Source of the DNA: Tenuifilum thalassicum
Lineage (GTDB): Bacteria; Bacteroidota; Bacteroidia; Bacteroidales; Tenuifilaceae
NCBI RefSeq assembly: GCF_013265555.1
Contig: NZ_CP041345.1
Location: forward strand, 2,650,581 to 2,714,580
Length of the DNA stretch: 64,000 bases
Direction of reading: 5' to 3'
Below are positions 54,731 through 62,584 of the stretch, piece by piece. Positions within the stretch are counted from its first letter, which is position 1, and every line of letters begins with the position of its first letter. The notes under the pieces were generated by a model. That model was not told the DNA's origin and searched no databases. It worked only from the letters and a program-made list of their open reading frames with translations. Both the position numbers and the translations under genes were made by a program.

Positions 54731-55138
54731 ATGAAAAAAATCACCATATATCGTCCACAAGAGAGTTTTAACAAGTACTGTTCTTACAAAATATTAGTTG
54801 GGAATAGTGTTTTGACCGAATTGAAAAATGGCGAGAGAAAAATCATTGAAATTCCAGATGAGTTAGAGAATAAAACATTAAAAGCAAAAATGCAATGGTG
54901 TGGAAGTGGGGAAATTGAATTGAATAAATTGACCGAAAACGAGACGATAAAAGTTAGCGGGAATGAATTTTTTAATAGGACATTGATATCAGTTGGTGCT
55001 ATATTTCCCATTTTGGGCTTATCCTTTACAATGAAAAATCAAAATGAACTTCTAAAATACGTTGGAATTGGGGTTTTTGATATTGCTACTCATCGGGTTA
55101 ATTGGCACAATTACCATCTGGAAAGACAAGTGGCTTAA
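54731..55138 (+). CDS. Small membrane protein of unknown function
   Basis: 135 aa from the ATG at 54731 (MKKITIYRPQESF); an ATG two codons earlier is possible. The N-terminal 85 residues are a beta-rich domain (YKILVGNSVLTELKNGERKI, then EIPDELENKTLKAKMQWCGS) of a type seen before one or two TM segments in other bacteria; one clear TM helix follows (about 92-110, LISVGAIFPILGLSFTM) and a polar tail. Function unknown. It is headed by the second 237-bp repeat, so it seems to be the next cassette of the same accessory array. AT-rich like the ATPase module. Confidence 0.6.
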   Translation: MKKITIYRPQESFNKYCSYKILVGNSVLTELKNGERKIIEIPDELENKTLKAKMQWCGSGEIELNKLTENETIKVSGNEFFNRTLISVGAIFPILGLSFTMKNQNELLKYVGIGVFDIATHRVNWHNYHLERQVA

Positions 55139-55332
55139 AGTTGAAAAATCATAGATTTTCATTGCAAATGCAACTCTAGGGGCATTTGATTTGGGTATAT
55201 GAAAGTCTAAAAATTCAAGAACTAGGGAGAAAAGGCTTCCTTTCCCCCATTGTTTCTGAAGATTTAGAGTTATTTTTCCCCTATCAAACAAACATTCAAA
55301 AATTTTGTCTGAATCAAAGATTACAATACCCC

Positions 55333-56718
55333 CTACTTTCTAAACTTTCTGATAAACTCTTCAACCTCAGGCACACCGCCCTGGTAAATAAGGTATCCGT
55401 TGTATGGTTCGCGTAGCGTAATCTCGTCGTTGATTGGGGTTAGCATCAGGCGTTTCACCTCCTCGGGGTCGTCGGTTTGGCCAAGCACCCAGCCTAGCTT
55501 AATGTACGCGGTTTCGGGAAGCATGTTTTCTGCAGGGATAATCCCTTTAGCCATCAGGTCGCGACCTGTGTCATAAACGTACATGTGGGCGTAGCCCCAA
55601 AGGGTTTGAACGGTCATGAACATATGAACACCCTTCTTCTTAGCACGCTCAATGGCTGAGTATAACGGTTTATTTACATGCCCCAATCCAGTACCTGCAA
55701 TAATTATTCCCCTATAACCATTATCGACCAACGAGTCTATTATATCGGGCTGCATGTTTGGGTAGTAGTAAACTATGGAGACCTTCTCCTCAAAGTAGGG
55801 CAAGACTTTCACCTTTCGGTCCTTTCTGCGGTGGTTATAGGTCTCTTTAATGGGTTTTATGCCATCCTTTAGGTTTACTGTGGCAAGAGGCGTATCGCCA
55901 ATGGTGCGGAAGGTGCTGCGATATGAGCTGTGCATTTTCCGAACGCGAGTACCGCGATGCAAAAAGCCATACTCATCGGAAGTTGGGCCAAACATGCAAA
56001 CCATAACCTCGGCAATGTCGGAATGACCTGCAGTGTATGCGGCATGCATAAGGTTAAGGGCCGCATCGCTACTTGGACGGTCGCTACTGCGCTGCGAACC
56101 AACCAGCACAATGGGGACGGGTGGATTCTGGACCATAAAGGTTAGTGCTGCCGCAGTATGGCTCAACGTATCGGTACCATGACCAATGATAATTCCATCA
56201 ATCCCATTCTCTATCTCCTTTCCTATTGCCACAGCAAGAGCCTTATACTGTTCAGGTCCCATGTTTTCGCTAAAAACAGCAAATAGCTTCTCGGTTGTCA
56301 GGTTGCAGATATCGGCAAGCTCAGGGACTGCCCCGTAAAGTTCACCAGGTGAGAAAGCAGGGATAACCGCTCCGGTTCGGTAATCGAGGCGCGATGCAAT
56401 GGTACCTCCCGTTCCAAGAAGCTTTACGTTAGGCAGGTTGGGCGTATATGGAAATTCCTTTTCTGGAATCTTATAGGTTGCCTTATAGTATCCAACCTCT
56501 TTCATTGATTTAATGGTAAAAATATCGATACCGATATTGTAGCCAGTTGCAATTTTCAGAACGATATGCGTATCATCGTCGTTTTCGGCTCGGGGTAGCA
56601 CCGTTCCCTGAAATTCACCACGAGATGTATCAATTATAGCCTTTCCCCATACCCTCACGTTAAATTTTTTCAGCACCTCAAGTGCACGTCCTTTATATCC
56701 TTGAAAAATATCTTCCAT
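55333..56718 (-). CDS. gatD: Glu-tRNA(Gln) amidotransferase subunit D
   Basis: 461 aa. N-terminal SH3-like AnsA-type domain (about 1-85: VRVWGKAII, GTVLPRAENDDDTHIVLKI), then an asparaginase domain with LLGTGGTIASRLDYRTGAV (nucleophile Thr), GHGTDTLSHTAAALTFMV (second Thr and Asp) and a Lys in DIAEVMVCMFGPTSDE region. GatD liberates ammonia from Asn or Gln and passes it to GatE. Established: GatDE is the amidotransferase of archaea; bacteria normally use GatCAB. Directly downstream of gatE on the same strand (32 bp). Sampled lines are 50-60% G+C, above the window average. Confidence 0.93.
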   Translation of the reverse strand: MEDIFQGYKGRALEVLKKFNVRVWGKAIIDTSRGEFQGTVLPRAENDDDTHIVLKIATGYNIGIDIFTIKSMKEVGYYKATYKIPEKEFPYTPNLPNVKLLGTGGTIASRLDYRTGAVIPAFSPGELYGAVPELADICNLTTEKLFAVFSENMGPEQYKALAVAIGKEIENGIDGIIIGHGTDTLSHTAAALTFMVQNPPVPIVLVGSQRSSDRPSSDAALNLMHAAYTAGHSDIAEVMVCMFGPTSDEYGFLHRGTRVRKMHSSYRSTFRTIGDTPLATVNLKDGIKPIKETYNHRRKDRKVKVLPYFEEKVSIVYYYPNMQPDIIDSLVDNGYRGIIIAGTGLGHVNKPLYSAIERAKKKGVHMFMTVQTLWGYAHMYVYDTGRDLMAKGIIPAENMLPETAYIKLGWVLGQTDDPEEVKRLMLTPINDEITLREPYNGYLIYQGGVPEVEEFIRKFRK

Positions 56719-56750
56719 TTTCTCTTTTTTATTCGGGTTGATAGTTTTGG

Positions 56751-58748
56751 TTAACCTATTCGTTCCTTTATCCTTGAGTATAGCTCAGCGGGGTCGATAT
56801 TGCCCAGTGCCTGTTTATGGAGCTGTCCCATTACCCAGTTTACCACATTTTCAGGCCTGTCCTTCTTGGCAATCTTAATCTCCTTAAATTTTTCCACCAG
56901 GTAATCAACTGGAGCAAGTAGTTCATCAGCTGTTCTACGCTTAAAGTTGATACTTGTAAGCACAGAGTTAAAATCCATATTAGGATGCTGATAAATAACA
57001 GGCAGCATCAGCTTAGCAAGGGAATGGTGAATTTTATTATCTTTCAAGAATCGGAATAGGTCCACCAGCTTATGGTAGGTAAAATCGTTATGCATTGGAT
57101 ATTTCCCTTCAATCCGTTTTAACCTGTGGCCAAATAGAGCCCCAACAAATCGTGGTGGAAATCCCAAAGCAACAATCTCCTCAATTACTGGCACCAAATT
57201 TCGACGCAAGATGTAAGCATGAGAATCCTCGGGGATTTGCATTTGTGCAAGCTGCTGATACCGTGTCCAAATATCAACTGGCAATCCCTCACGTAGCTTC
57301 TCGATGTACTTTTCATCAAGCGGTATAGGGGCTGAATCGGTATCGGGGTACATTCGGTCGGCGCCAGGAAGAACTCGTTCAAACAGCGTTGTTCCATCGG
57401 GTAATGGACGGCGCGTTTCGCGAGGAACACCATCGAAAGCCATACGGCAGCGCTCATCAATGGTTTCCAACGCTGTAGGGATATCCTCATCAGGTCCCCA
57501 GATTAGAGCTATAGCATCGTTAGGCGAAGCCTTAAGCAGAGCAGCCAGCTTAGTAGCATCGTTTTCCGATAGCGGATCGTTCAAATCCTCATCACTGGTA
57601 ATATTTGGCCTTTCGATGCAGGCTATTACCTTTAACCTATCGGATAGCTCATTGGTAAAACACTTGCCAGGTTGAGTGAAATGCGAGAGTATTCCATGGA
57701 ATTCGGGAAGCGCAATTGCAACAACCTTATAACCTTTTTCAGCAAAACCAATAGCATTTGCATGCTCTAGACTAAGCGAATAGGGATCAACCTCTGCATG
57801 TCGCATTTCCCACTTTTGGGGATCGGGAACGCGTTCTAGCAATAGTTTTTTGATATGTAGTAACGCCCATTGTCTGAAACATTCGTTATGGGAAAGTTCG
57901 GGCAGCCATTTATTGTGCGATACACCTTTGATCTCAACTCTAGTTCCGCCCTCACAGCTTACATTGGTATCCTGTCGGGCAGCGCCAATTCCTGTCCGAA
58001 CCTTGCCAGTACTTCTATTCAGGAATCGGATATAGTCGGCAGCCTCGCGAAGTTCATCGGGATTAAGGCATTGCGGATGGGTAACGGTTTCGATAAGGGG
58101 CATTCCTAACCTATCGGTTTTGTAAATTCGCTTATGACCAATATCAGAGATTTCGCGGCATGCATCCTCCTCAATGCTAAGCTGTATCAATCCAACCTTT
58201 TTATTTTTTAGCTGAATTTCTCCCTCAACACCAAGAATTGCTGTTCGTTGAAAACCAGTTGGGATTGATCCGTCGAGATACTGTTTTCGGGTGATATGCA
58301 CCTCGCCCACTATGTTTAGCTTGCAAAGCAGCGAGATTTCCAAAGCAATTTCAAGAGCCTCACGGTTTATAGGGAAAGGTGGGGTATCGTCTATCTCGTA
58401 GGTGCAGGTTGTTTTGTTGTTTATCCGATAGGTTATCTCCTTACGTGTTTTGAACTCCATTAGAGCCGTGCCATCGTACTCGCCCATTTCGCTAAGCGTT
58501 GGACGCATATGGCGAATAATCTCGGCATGGTAATCGTTGTCGCCATGATAAACACCTGCTGGACAACGACAGAATAGCTTTTGCTTTGTTTTAAGTTGCT
58601 GATGAACCTCAAGTCCCGACTTAAAACCAATACGATCATAATCGCTTTGGGTTGCTTTGGCACGGGGAACATAGCCAATTGCTTTCATGGTATCCCGGTA
58701 GTTCTTGTGCGGGTCGAAATGCTTACCGGGTGTTTTCTTTTGGGTCAT
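56751..58748 (-). CDS. gatE: Glu-tRNA(Gln) amidotransferase subunit E
   Basis: 665 aa. GatB-type cradle starting GFKSGLEVHQQLKTKQKLFC (residue about 45), CRCPAG, DGSIPTGFQRTAILG, TDRLGMPLIETVTHPQ and DTNVSCEGGTRVEIKGVS, then the AspRS-like GAD insert (about 290-430, ALLKASPNDAIALIWGPDED) that marks GatE, and a helical plus YqeY-like tail for tRNA binding. It makes Gln-tRNA(Gln) from Glu-tRNA(Gln) with GatD. The 44-residue N-terminal extension (MTQKKTPGKHFDPHKNYRD) is not part of the archaeal core as I recall it. First gene of the pair. Confidence 0.93.
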   Translation of the reverse strand: MTQKKTPGKHFDPHKNYRDTMKAIGYVPRAKATQSDYDRIGFKSGLEVHQQLKTKQKLFCRCPAGVYHGDNDYHAEIIRHMRPTLSEMGEYDGTALMEFKTRKEITYRINNKTTCTYEIDDTPPFPINREALEIALEISLLCKLNIVGEVHITRKQYLDGSIPTGFQRTAILGVEGEIQLKNKKVGLIQLSIEEDACREISDIGHKRIYKTDRLGMPLIETVTHPQCLNPDELREAADYIRFLNRSTGKVRTGIGAARQDTNVSCEGGTRVEIKGVSHNKWLPELSHNECFRQWALLHIKKLLLERVPDPQKWEMRHAEVDPYSLSLEHANAIGFAEKGYKVVAIALPEFHGILSHFTQPGKCFTNELSDRLKVIACIERPNITSDEDLNDPLSENDATKLAALLKASPNDAIALIWGPDEDIPTALETIDERCRMAFDGVPRETRRPLPDGTTLFERVLPGADRMYPDTDSAPIPLDEKYIEKLREGLPVDIWTRYQQLAQMQIPEDSHAYILRRNLVPVIEEIVALGFPPRFVGALFGHRLKRIEGKYPMHNDFTYHKLVDLFRFLKDNKIHHSLAKLMLPVIYQHPNMDFNSVLTSINFKRRTADELLAPVDYLVEKFKEIKIAKKDRPENVVNWVMGQLHKQALGNIDPAELYSRIKERIG

Positions 58749-58988
58749 TTTAGCTGGTTGTGTGAGTTGGTTAACAAACTTCTAAGTTAAAAAACTAAGT
58801 CGAATTACCAAACAGAAACACGATTCCAAAGCGAAGAAGATTATCCAGAAATTGCTAAATTTTATTTAACATAAACGCAGTTGTGGTATAATTTTTGTTA
58901 ATTTATTAGTGTTTTTCTGGTTTTTCAAATGTTTTATACCTATCTAAAATCAAATCTAAAACCTAACCAAGATGTAATTTAAAAACAA

Positions 58989-59017
58989 AAACCGCCCGAA
59001 AGGGCGGTTTATTTTTA
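58989..59017. terminator. Intrinsic terminator of the antiporter gene
   Basis: AAACCGCCC and GGGCGGTTT form a 9-bp GC-rich stem around GAAA; T runs follow on the minus strand (TTTTTG) and on the plus strand after one A (ATTTTTA). It is 17 bp past the antiporter stop on the minus strand. The region 58749-58988 between gatE and this hairpin holds no recognised element. Confidence 0.88.
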
Positions 59018-59033
59018 TTGGTAAGCCTAATCG

Positions 59034-60230
59034 TTATTCAGGACTAACTGGCTCTACAGGGTTTTTCTTTTTATTCTCAGTAAACATAAGCCCAACCATC
59101 ATAAAAATTGCAGATATTGCTATTACCTGGATGACTAATGATTTACTCACAAAGGGAAGCAACAAAGAGCTATCGATTGAAAGGAAAAGCAGTATTGTTA
59201 TTAATCCGCGAGGGGCAACAAAAAGCAAAGGTTTAAGAGGTAGTCCTGAGATTTTTAGCTGAACAACTCTAAATAAAACAACCGATGCAACAATACCTAA
59301 CGCCCAGTAAAAGGTTTCGGCATTCAACAGCTCCGAGGTTTCTATAAGAAATCCAAATACGATGAAGAAAAGCGACCTCACCAGGAATGTAGCCTCAGTT
59401 GTGAGCTCCTTAAAGCGTTTAACCTCGTCGTCTAGCTCCTCGGGATGAAAACGTTCGGCCCAACGCTTTTGCTTAATCTTTTCATGGTTACCAAGAGCCA
59501 AGCCAAAGATTAGTATGAAAATAAGCGAAGGAAGATGATAAAGCTCTGAAAGAGCATAAATCAGAATTATTAAAACTATGATGGGGACAAATTTAATGTG
59601 ATGTTCAATTTTGCTAAGAAGTAGCGACAACCCAATAGTAGCAACTATTGAAATTATCACCATTAATAAAATCTGTAATAAAAAGCTACCAACTGTAAGC
59701 AGGTTGATAACCTGATTTAAGGCGATAAAATTAAAAAAGAGTATGCCCAGGCTATCGGAAAAGCTACTCTCGTAAACAATAAACTCCTTGGTAAATTTCG
59801 ACTGGTTCATCACACTTGGTATGGCAACCGCACTACTTATCACGCAAAAGGGGATTGCGTTAATAAGGCTGTTCTTAAACGAATAGTGTCCTAATATGTA
59901 AAAAAGCAAAGCAAGGAAAAATGCAAGCACAACCATCGATATTAGCGCACCAAGAAACGATTTTCGCACGCAGGTCAATTTCGACTTATTCATTTCAAGT
60001 TCCAAGGAGCTGTCTAAAACAATTAGGATTAGACCTATAGTGCCAAGAACAGGCAAAACAGTTGATAAATCGGGCACTTCGATATCCAAAATAAAGGTAA
60101 CTTCTCGCACAATCCAACCAAGTACAAGCAGGAGGATAACGGATGGTATTTTTGTGTGCGATGTGGTAAAATCGAATAGGTAAGCCAAAAGGATAAGGCT
60201 ACAAAATACTATAATAATCGTAAAAGTCAT
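59034..60230 (-). CDS. Cation:proton antiporter (Na+/H+ exchanger family)
   Basis: 398 aa with 11-12 TM helices and no cytosolic nucleotide-binding or TrkA domain. The fold core includes IPSVILLLVLGWIVREV (TM2-3), LIVLDSSLELEMNKSKL (TM4-5), and ESSFSDSLGILFFNFIA (TM6, with the E-S-x-x-x-D pattern where CPA exchangers carry their ion-binding Asp pair), then VAPRGLITILLFL near the end. Na+ or K+ extrusion against H+ is inferred from the family (CPA1/CPA2 type). Transcribed alone, with a strong terminator. Confidence 0.88.
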   Translation of the reverse strand: MTFTIIIVFCSLILLAYLFDFTTSHTKIPSVILLLVLGWIVREVTFILDIEVPDLSTVLPVLGTIGLILIVLDSSLELEMNKSKLTCVRKSFLGALISMVVLAFFLALLFYILGHYSFKNSLINAIPFCVISSAVAIPSVMNQSKFTKEFIVYESSFSDSLGILFFNFIALNQVINLLTVGSFLLQILLMVIISIVATIGLSLLLSKIEHHIKFVPIIVLIILIYALSELYHLPSLIFILIFGLALGNHEKIKQKRWAERFHPEELDDEVKRFKELTTEATFLVRSLFFIVFGFLIETSELLNAETFYWALGIVASVVLFRVVQLKISGLPLKPLLFVAPRGLITILLFLSIDSSLLLPFVSKSLVIQVIAISAIFMMVGLMFTENKKKNPVEPVSPE

Positions 60231-60423
60231 ATCAAACCATTAATTATTAAACAAATAAAGCCTAATAAATTTGATGCCCTATCACCAAAAGTAATCTATT
60301 TAACTAATATTAGCAAGAGGTTAAGCGAGGTGAGAAGAGAAACTCCCCCAAAAATTATTCTAAGGATAATACAGGAATTTTTTAAACTAATGGGTCATGG
60401 ATATTAGATCTAATTAATTTTGT

Positions 60424-60447
60424 AAATATTGATTTAATCGATAATAT
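60424..60447. other. Imperfect dyad before the Na/Pi cotransporter
   Basis: AATATT and AATATT bracket GATTTAATCGAT, giving an imperfect dyad ending 7 bp before the ATG. Could be an operator; no family assigned. Confidence 0.25.
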
Positions 60448-60453
60448 TGGTTT

Positions 60454-62535
60454 ATGCAAAGAAGACAGGGCCAAAATATTTTTATAAAAGCTCTACTTTT
60501 TCTTCTACTGATTTTGTATGGGCCTGTTGGCTATTCTCACAATTATACCATACAAAAGTACAGCTTAAATGGTAGAACAAAAGTTTCGGGCGATGAGCAA
60601 TGGGCCAAGGCTGGGGACCGACTCAACCATCCGTTTATTGTACTTGTTACCGACTCAACAGGAACAGCAGCACCTGGCATTAAGGTAAGTTTTGAGGTTG
60701 TGCGCACACCTGTAGGGGCCAAGGATGCTTACCTGGAAAGGTATGAGGTTTATACAAACAGTTCTGGTCTAGCACGCACCACTCTTCATCTTGGGGAATT
60801 AGAAGGCGAATATCAGGTTGTGGCTCGTGTAAAAACTAGCAACCCGCAGTCGTTTGTTATTTTCACAGCATACGCCTATGCAAGCAACTGGGCGTTGATG
60901 CTATTCGTTGGCCTACTAGGTGGGCTAGCCATCTTTTTTATTGGTTTAAAACAGATGAGTAAGGGATTGCGTCATGGCATTGCCAATAAGCTACGAGTAA
61001 TCCTGCTTAGAATGTCAAGAAACAAGTATGTGGCTACTCTTTTTGGAGCTTTTGCTACAATTGTTACCCAATCGAGCAGTGCAACCACAGTAATGCTAAT
61101 AGGATTCGTACAATCCAAACTGCTGAGGTTTGAGCAAACAATAGGAATGATTCTTGGTGCAGCTATAGGTACAACCATTACCGTTCAGCTAATCTCATTC
61201 AAACTTGCCGATTACTCTCTTCTAATTGTTGCCCTAGGCTTTGGTATGGTTGTCTTTACTAAAAAACAGGTTCATAAGAGTATAGGAGAAACGCTAATTG
61301 GTTTTGGACTAATATTCTATGGTATGCACCTTATGTCGGGAGCGATGTCGCCATTAAAGCACTACGAACCCTTCCTTATGGTTATCGAGAATGTACAGCA
61401 GCCCCTGTTGGGAGTAGTTGTGGGCACTTTACTTACCGCGCTGGTTCAAAGTAGCGCAGCATTTATAGGTATAGTTTTGGCGATGTGTACTCAGGGGCTT
61501 ATCTCCCTAGAGGGCTCTATTCCTTTACTTATGGGGGCAAATTTAGGAACCACCATTACGGGAATTATTGCATCGTTTGCAACAGGTCGCGAAGCTAAAA
61601 AAGTTGCCCTAGCCTATGCGGTATTCAAATTCATTGGAATACTCCTTTTATTCTGGCTCATTGAGCCATTTGCCAACCTTGTTCGTTTATTCACACCCGA
61701 CATAATTGACCCAACTTCTGGAACATTTGTAACAAACATAGGCAGGCAGGTAGCAAATGCGCACACCATTTATAATGTTATTCTCACTTTAATTGTATTG
61801 CCTTTTACAAAAACCTTCGCAAAAATAGTGGACTGGGTTATTCCCATTTTCCCTGAAAAACGTGAGCCATATAAGGTTCAATTCATCGACACCAACCTGC
61901 TGCAGTCACCAACCATTGCCATTGAGGTATCGAGGCAAGAGCTTGTGGGCATGGCAAAATTAGTGCAATCAATGCTTGATGATAGCATTAGACTATTTAT
62001 TGACAAAAACCCTTCTACAATTGATACCATTCACGAAAAGGAGAACCACATAAACTTTTTACGCGATAAGCTAAATGATTATCTTCTAAAAATTAGTCAC
62101 TCCGATATTAATGAAAAGGAGGTAGATAGCGTTTTTAAGGTGATGTTTGCCACAAAAGAGTTGGAACAGATTGGCGACATCATTTCGAAGAATATTCTTG
62201 AAAAGGGGAAATGGTGGCTCGGTGCGGGTTTAGAGTTTTCGCATGAGGGAAAGGAGGAACTTATTGAGTTTCATCGGCTAACCCAAAAGCAGCTAAAACG
62301 TGCAATAGATATTTTAAGTACGTTTAATTTGGATATTGCTCGAAAACAGCTTCGCAAGTACGAACACTACAAGCAGGTTGGCATTGAACTTGAACGAAGC
62401 CATTTTGATAGGCTGAAACAGGCTATAAATAAATCGATAGCGAGTTCAAAGACGCATTTGGAGCTGGTTAGCCTGTACCGAATTATTGGTAGCCATGCCA
62501 ATAACATTGCACGTATTATGATAGGAGAAAATTAA
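60454..62535 (+). CDS. Na/Pi cotransporter with N-terminal Ig-like domain and PhoU tail
   Basis: 693 aa. N-terminal signal segment (about 8-25), an Ig-like domain (about 30-140) with GDRLNHPFIVLVTDSTGTAA, KVSFEVVRTP and SSGLARTTLHLG, as in bacterial Ig-like (Big) domains, then the NptA-type transporter: eight or so TM helices with the duplicated QSSSATTVMLIGFVQS and QSSAAFIGIVLAM repeats and NLGTTITG. The C-terminal 190 residues are helical and PhoU-like. Na-driven phosphate uptake or export is the expected role. The N-terminal Ig fusion is not part of the standard family (about 550 aa). No pho operon nearby. Confidence 0.9.
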   Translation: MQRRQGQNIFIKALLFLLLILYGPVGYSHNYTIQKYSLNGRTKVSGDEQWAKAGDRLNHPFIVLVTDSTGTAAPGIKVSFEVVRTPVGAKDAYLERYEVYTNSSGLARTTLHLGELEGEYQVVARVKTSNPQSFVIFTAYAYASNWALMLFVGLLGGLAIFFIGLKQMSKGLRHGIANKLRVILLRMSRNKYVATLFGAFATIVTQSSSATTVMLIGFVQSKLLRFEQTIGMILGAAIGTTITVQLISFKLADYSLLIVALGFGMVVFTKKQVHKSIGETLIGFGLIFYGMHLMSGAMSPLKHYEPFLMVIENVQQPLLGVVVGTLLTALVQSSAAFIGIVLAMCTQGLISLEGSIPLLMGANLGTTITGIIASFATGREAKKVALAYAVFKFIGILLLFWLIEPFANLVRLFTPDIIDPTSGTFVTNIGRQVANAHTIYNVILTLIVLPFTKTFAKIVDWVIPIFPEKREPYKVQFIDTNLLQSPTIAIEVSRQELVGMAKLVQSMLDDSIRLFIDKNPSTIDTIHEKENHINFLRDKLNDYLLKISHSDINEKEVDSVFKVMFATKELEQIGDIISKNILEKGKWWLGAGLEFSHEGKEELIEFHRLTQKQLKRAIDILSTFNLDIARKQLRKYEHYKQVGIELERSHFDRLKQAINKSIASSKTHLELVSLYRIIGSHANNIARIMIGEN

Positions 62536-62564
62536 AAAAGGCTGCCCCAAACAGAGACAGCCTT
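62534..62564 (-). terminator. Intrinsic terminator of dsbD
   Basis: AAGGCTG (62538-62544) pairs with CAGCCTT (62558-62564); on the minus strand the stem runs into TTTTTT. It overlaps the stop of the convergent Na/Pi gene. Confidence 0.75.
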
Positions 62565-62584
62565 CAAACCTGATTCGAAAACTA

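Noticed and set aside
55186-55416. 76-aa plus-strand ORF
   Set aside because: Runs into the 3' end of gatD on the opposite strand and has no recognisable sequence; the gap 55139-55332 appears to hold no gene.
58890-59017. Possible small RNA ending at the strong hairpin
   Set aside because: The hairpin is explained as the terminator of the antiporter gene on the minus strand, and no convincing plus-strand promoter was found.
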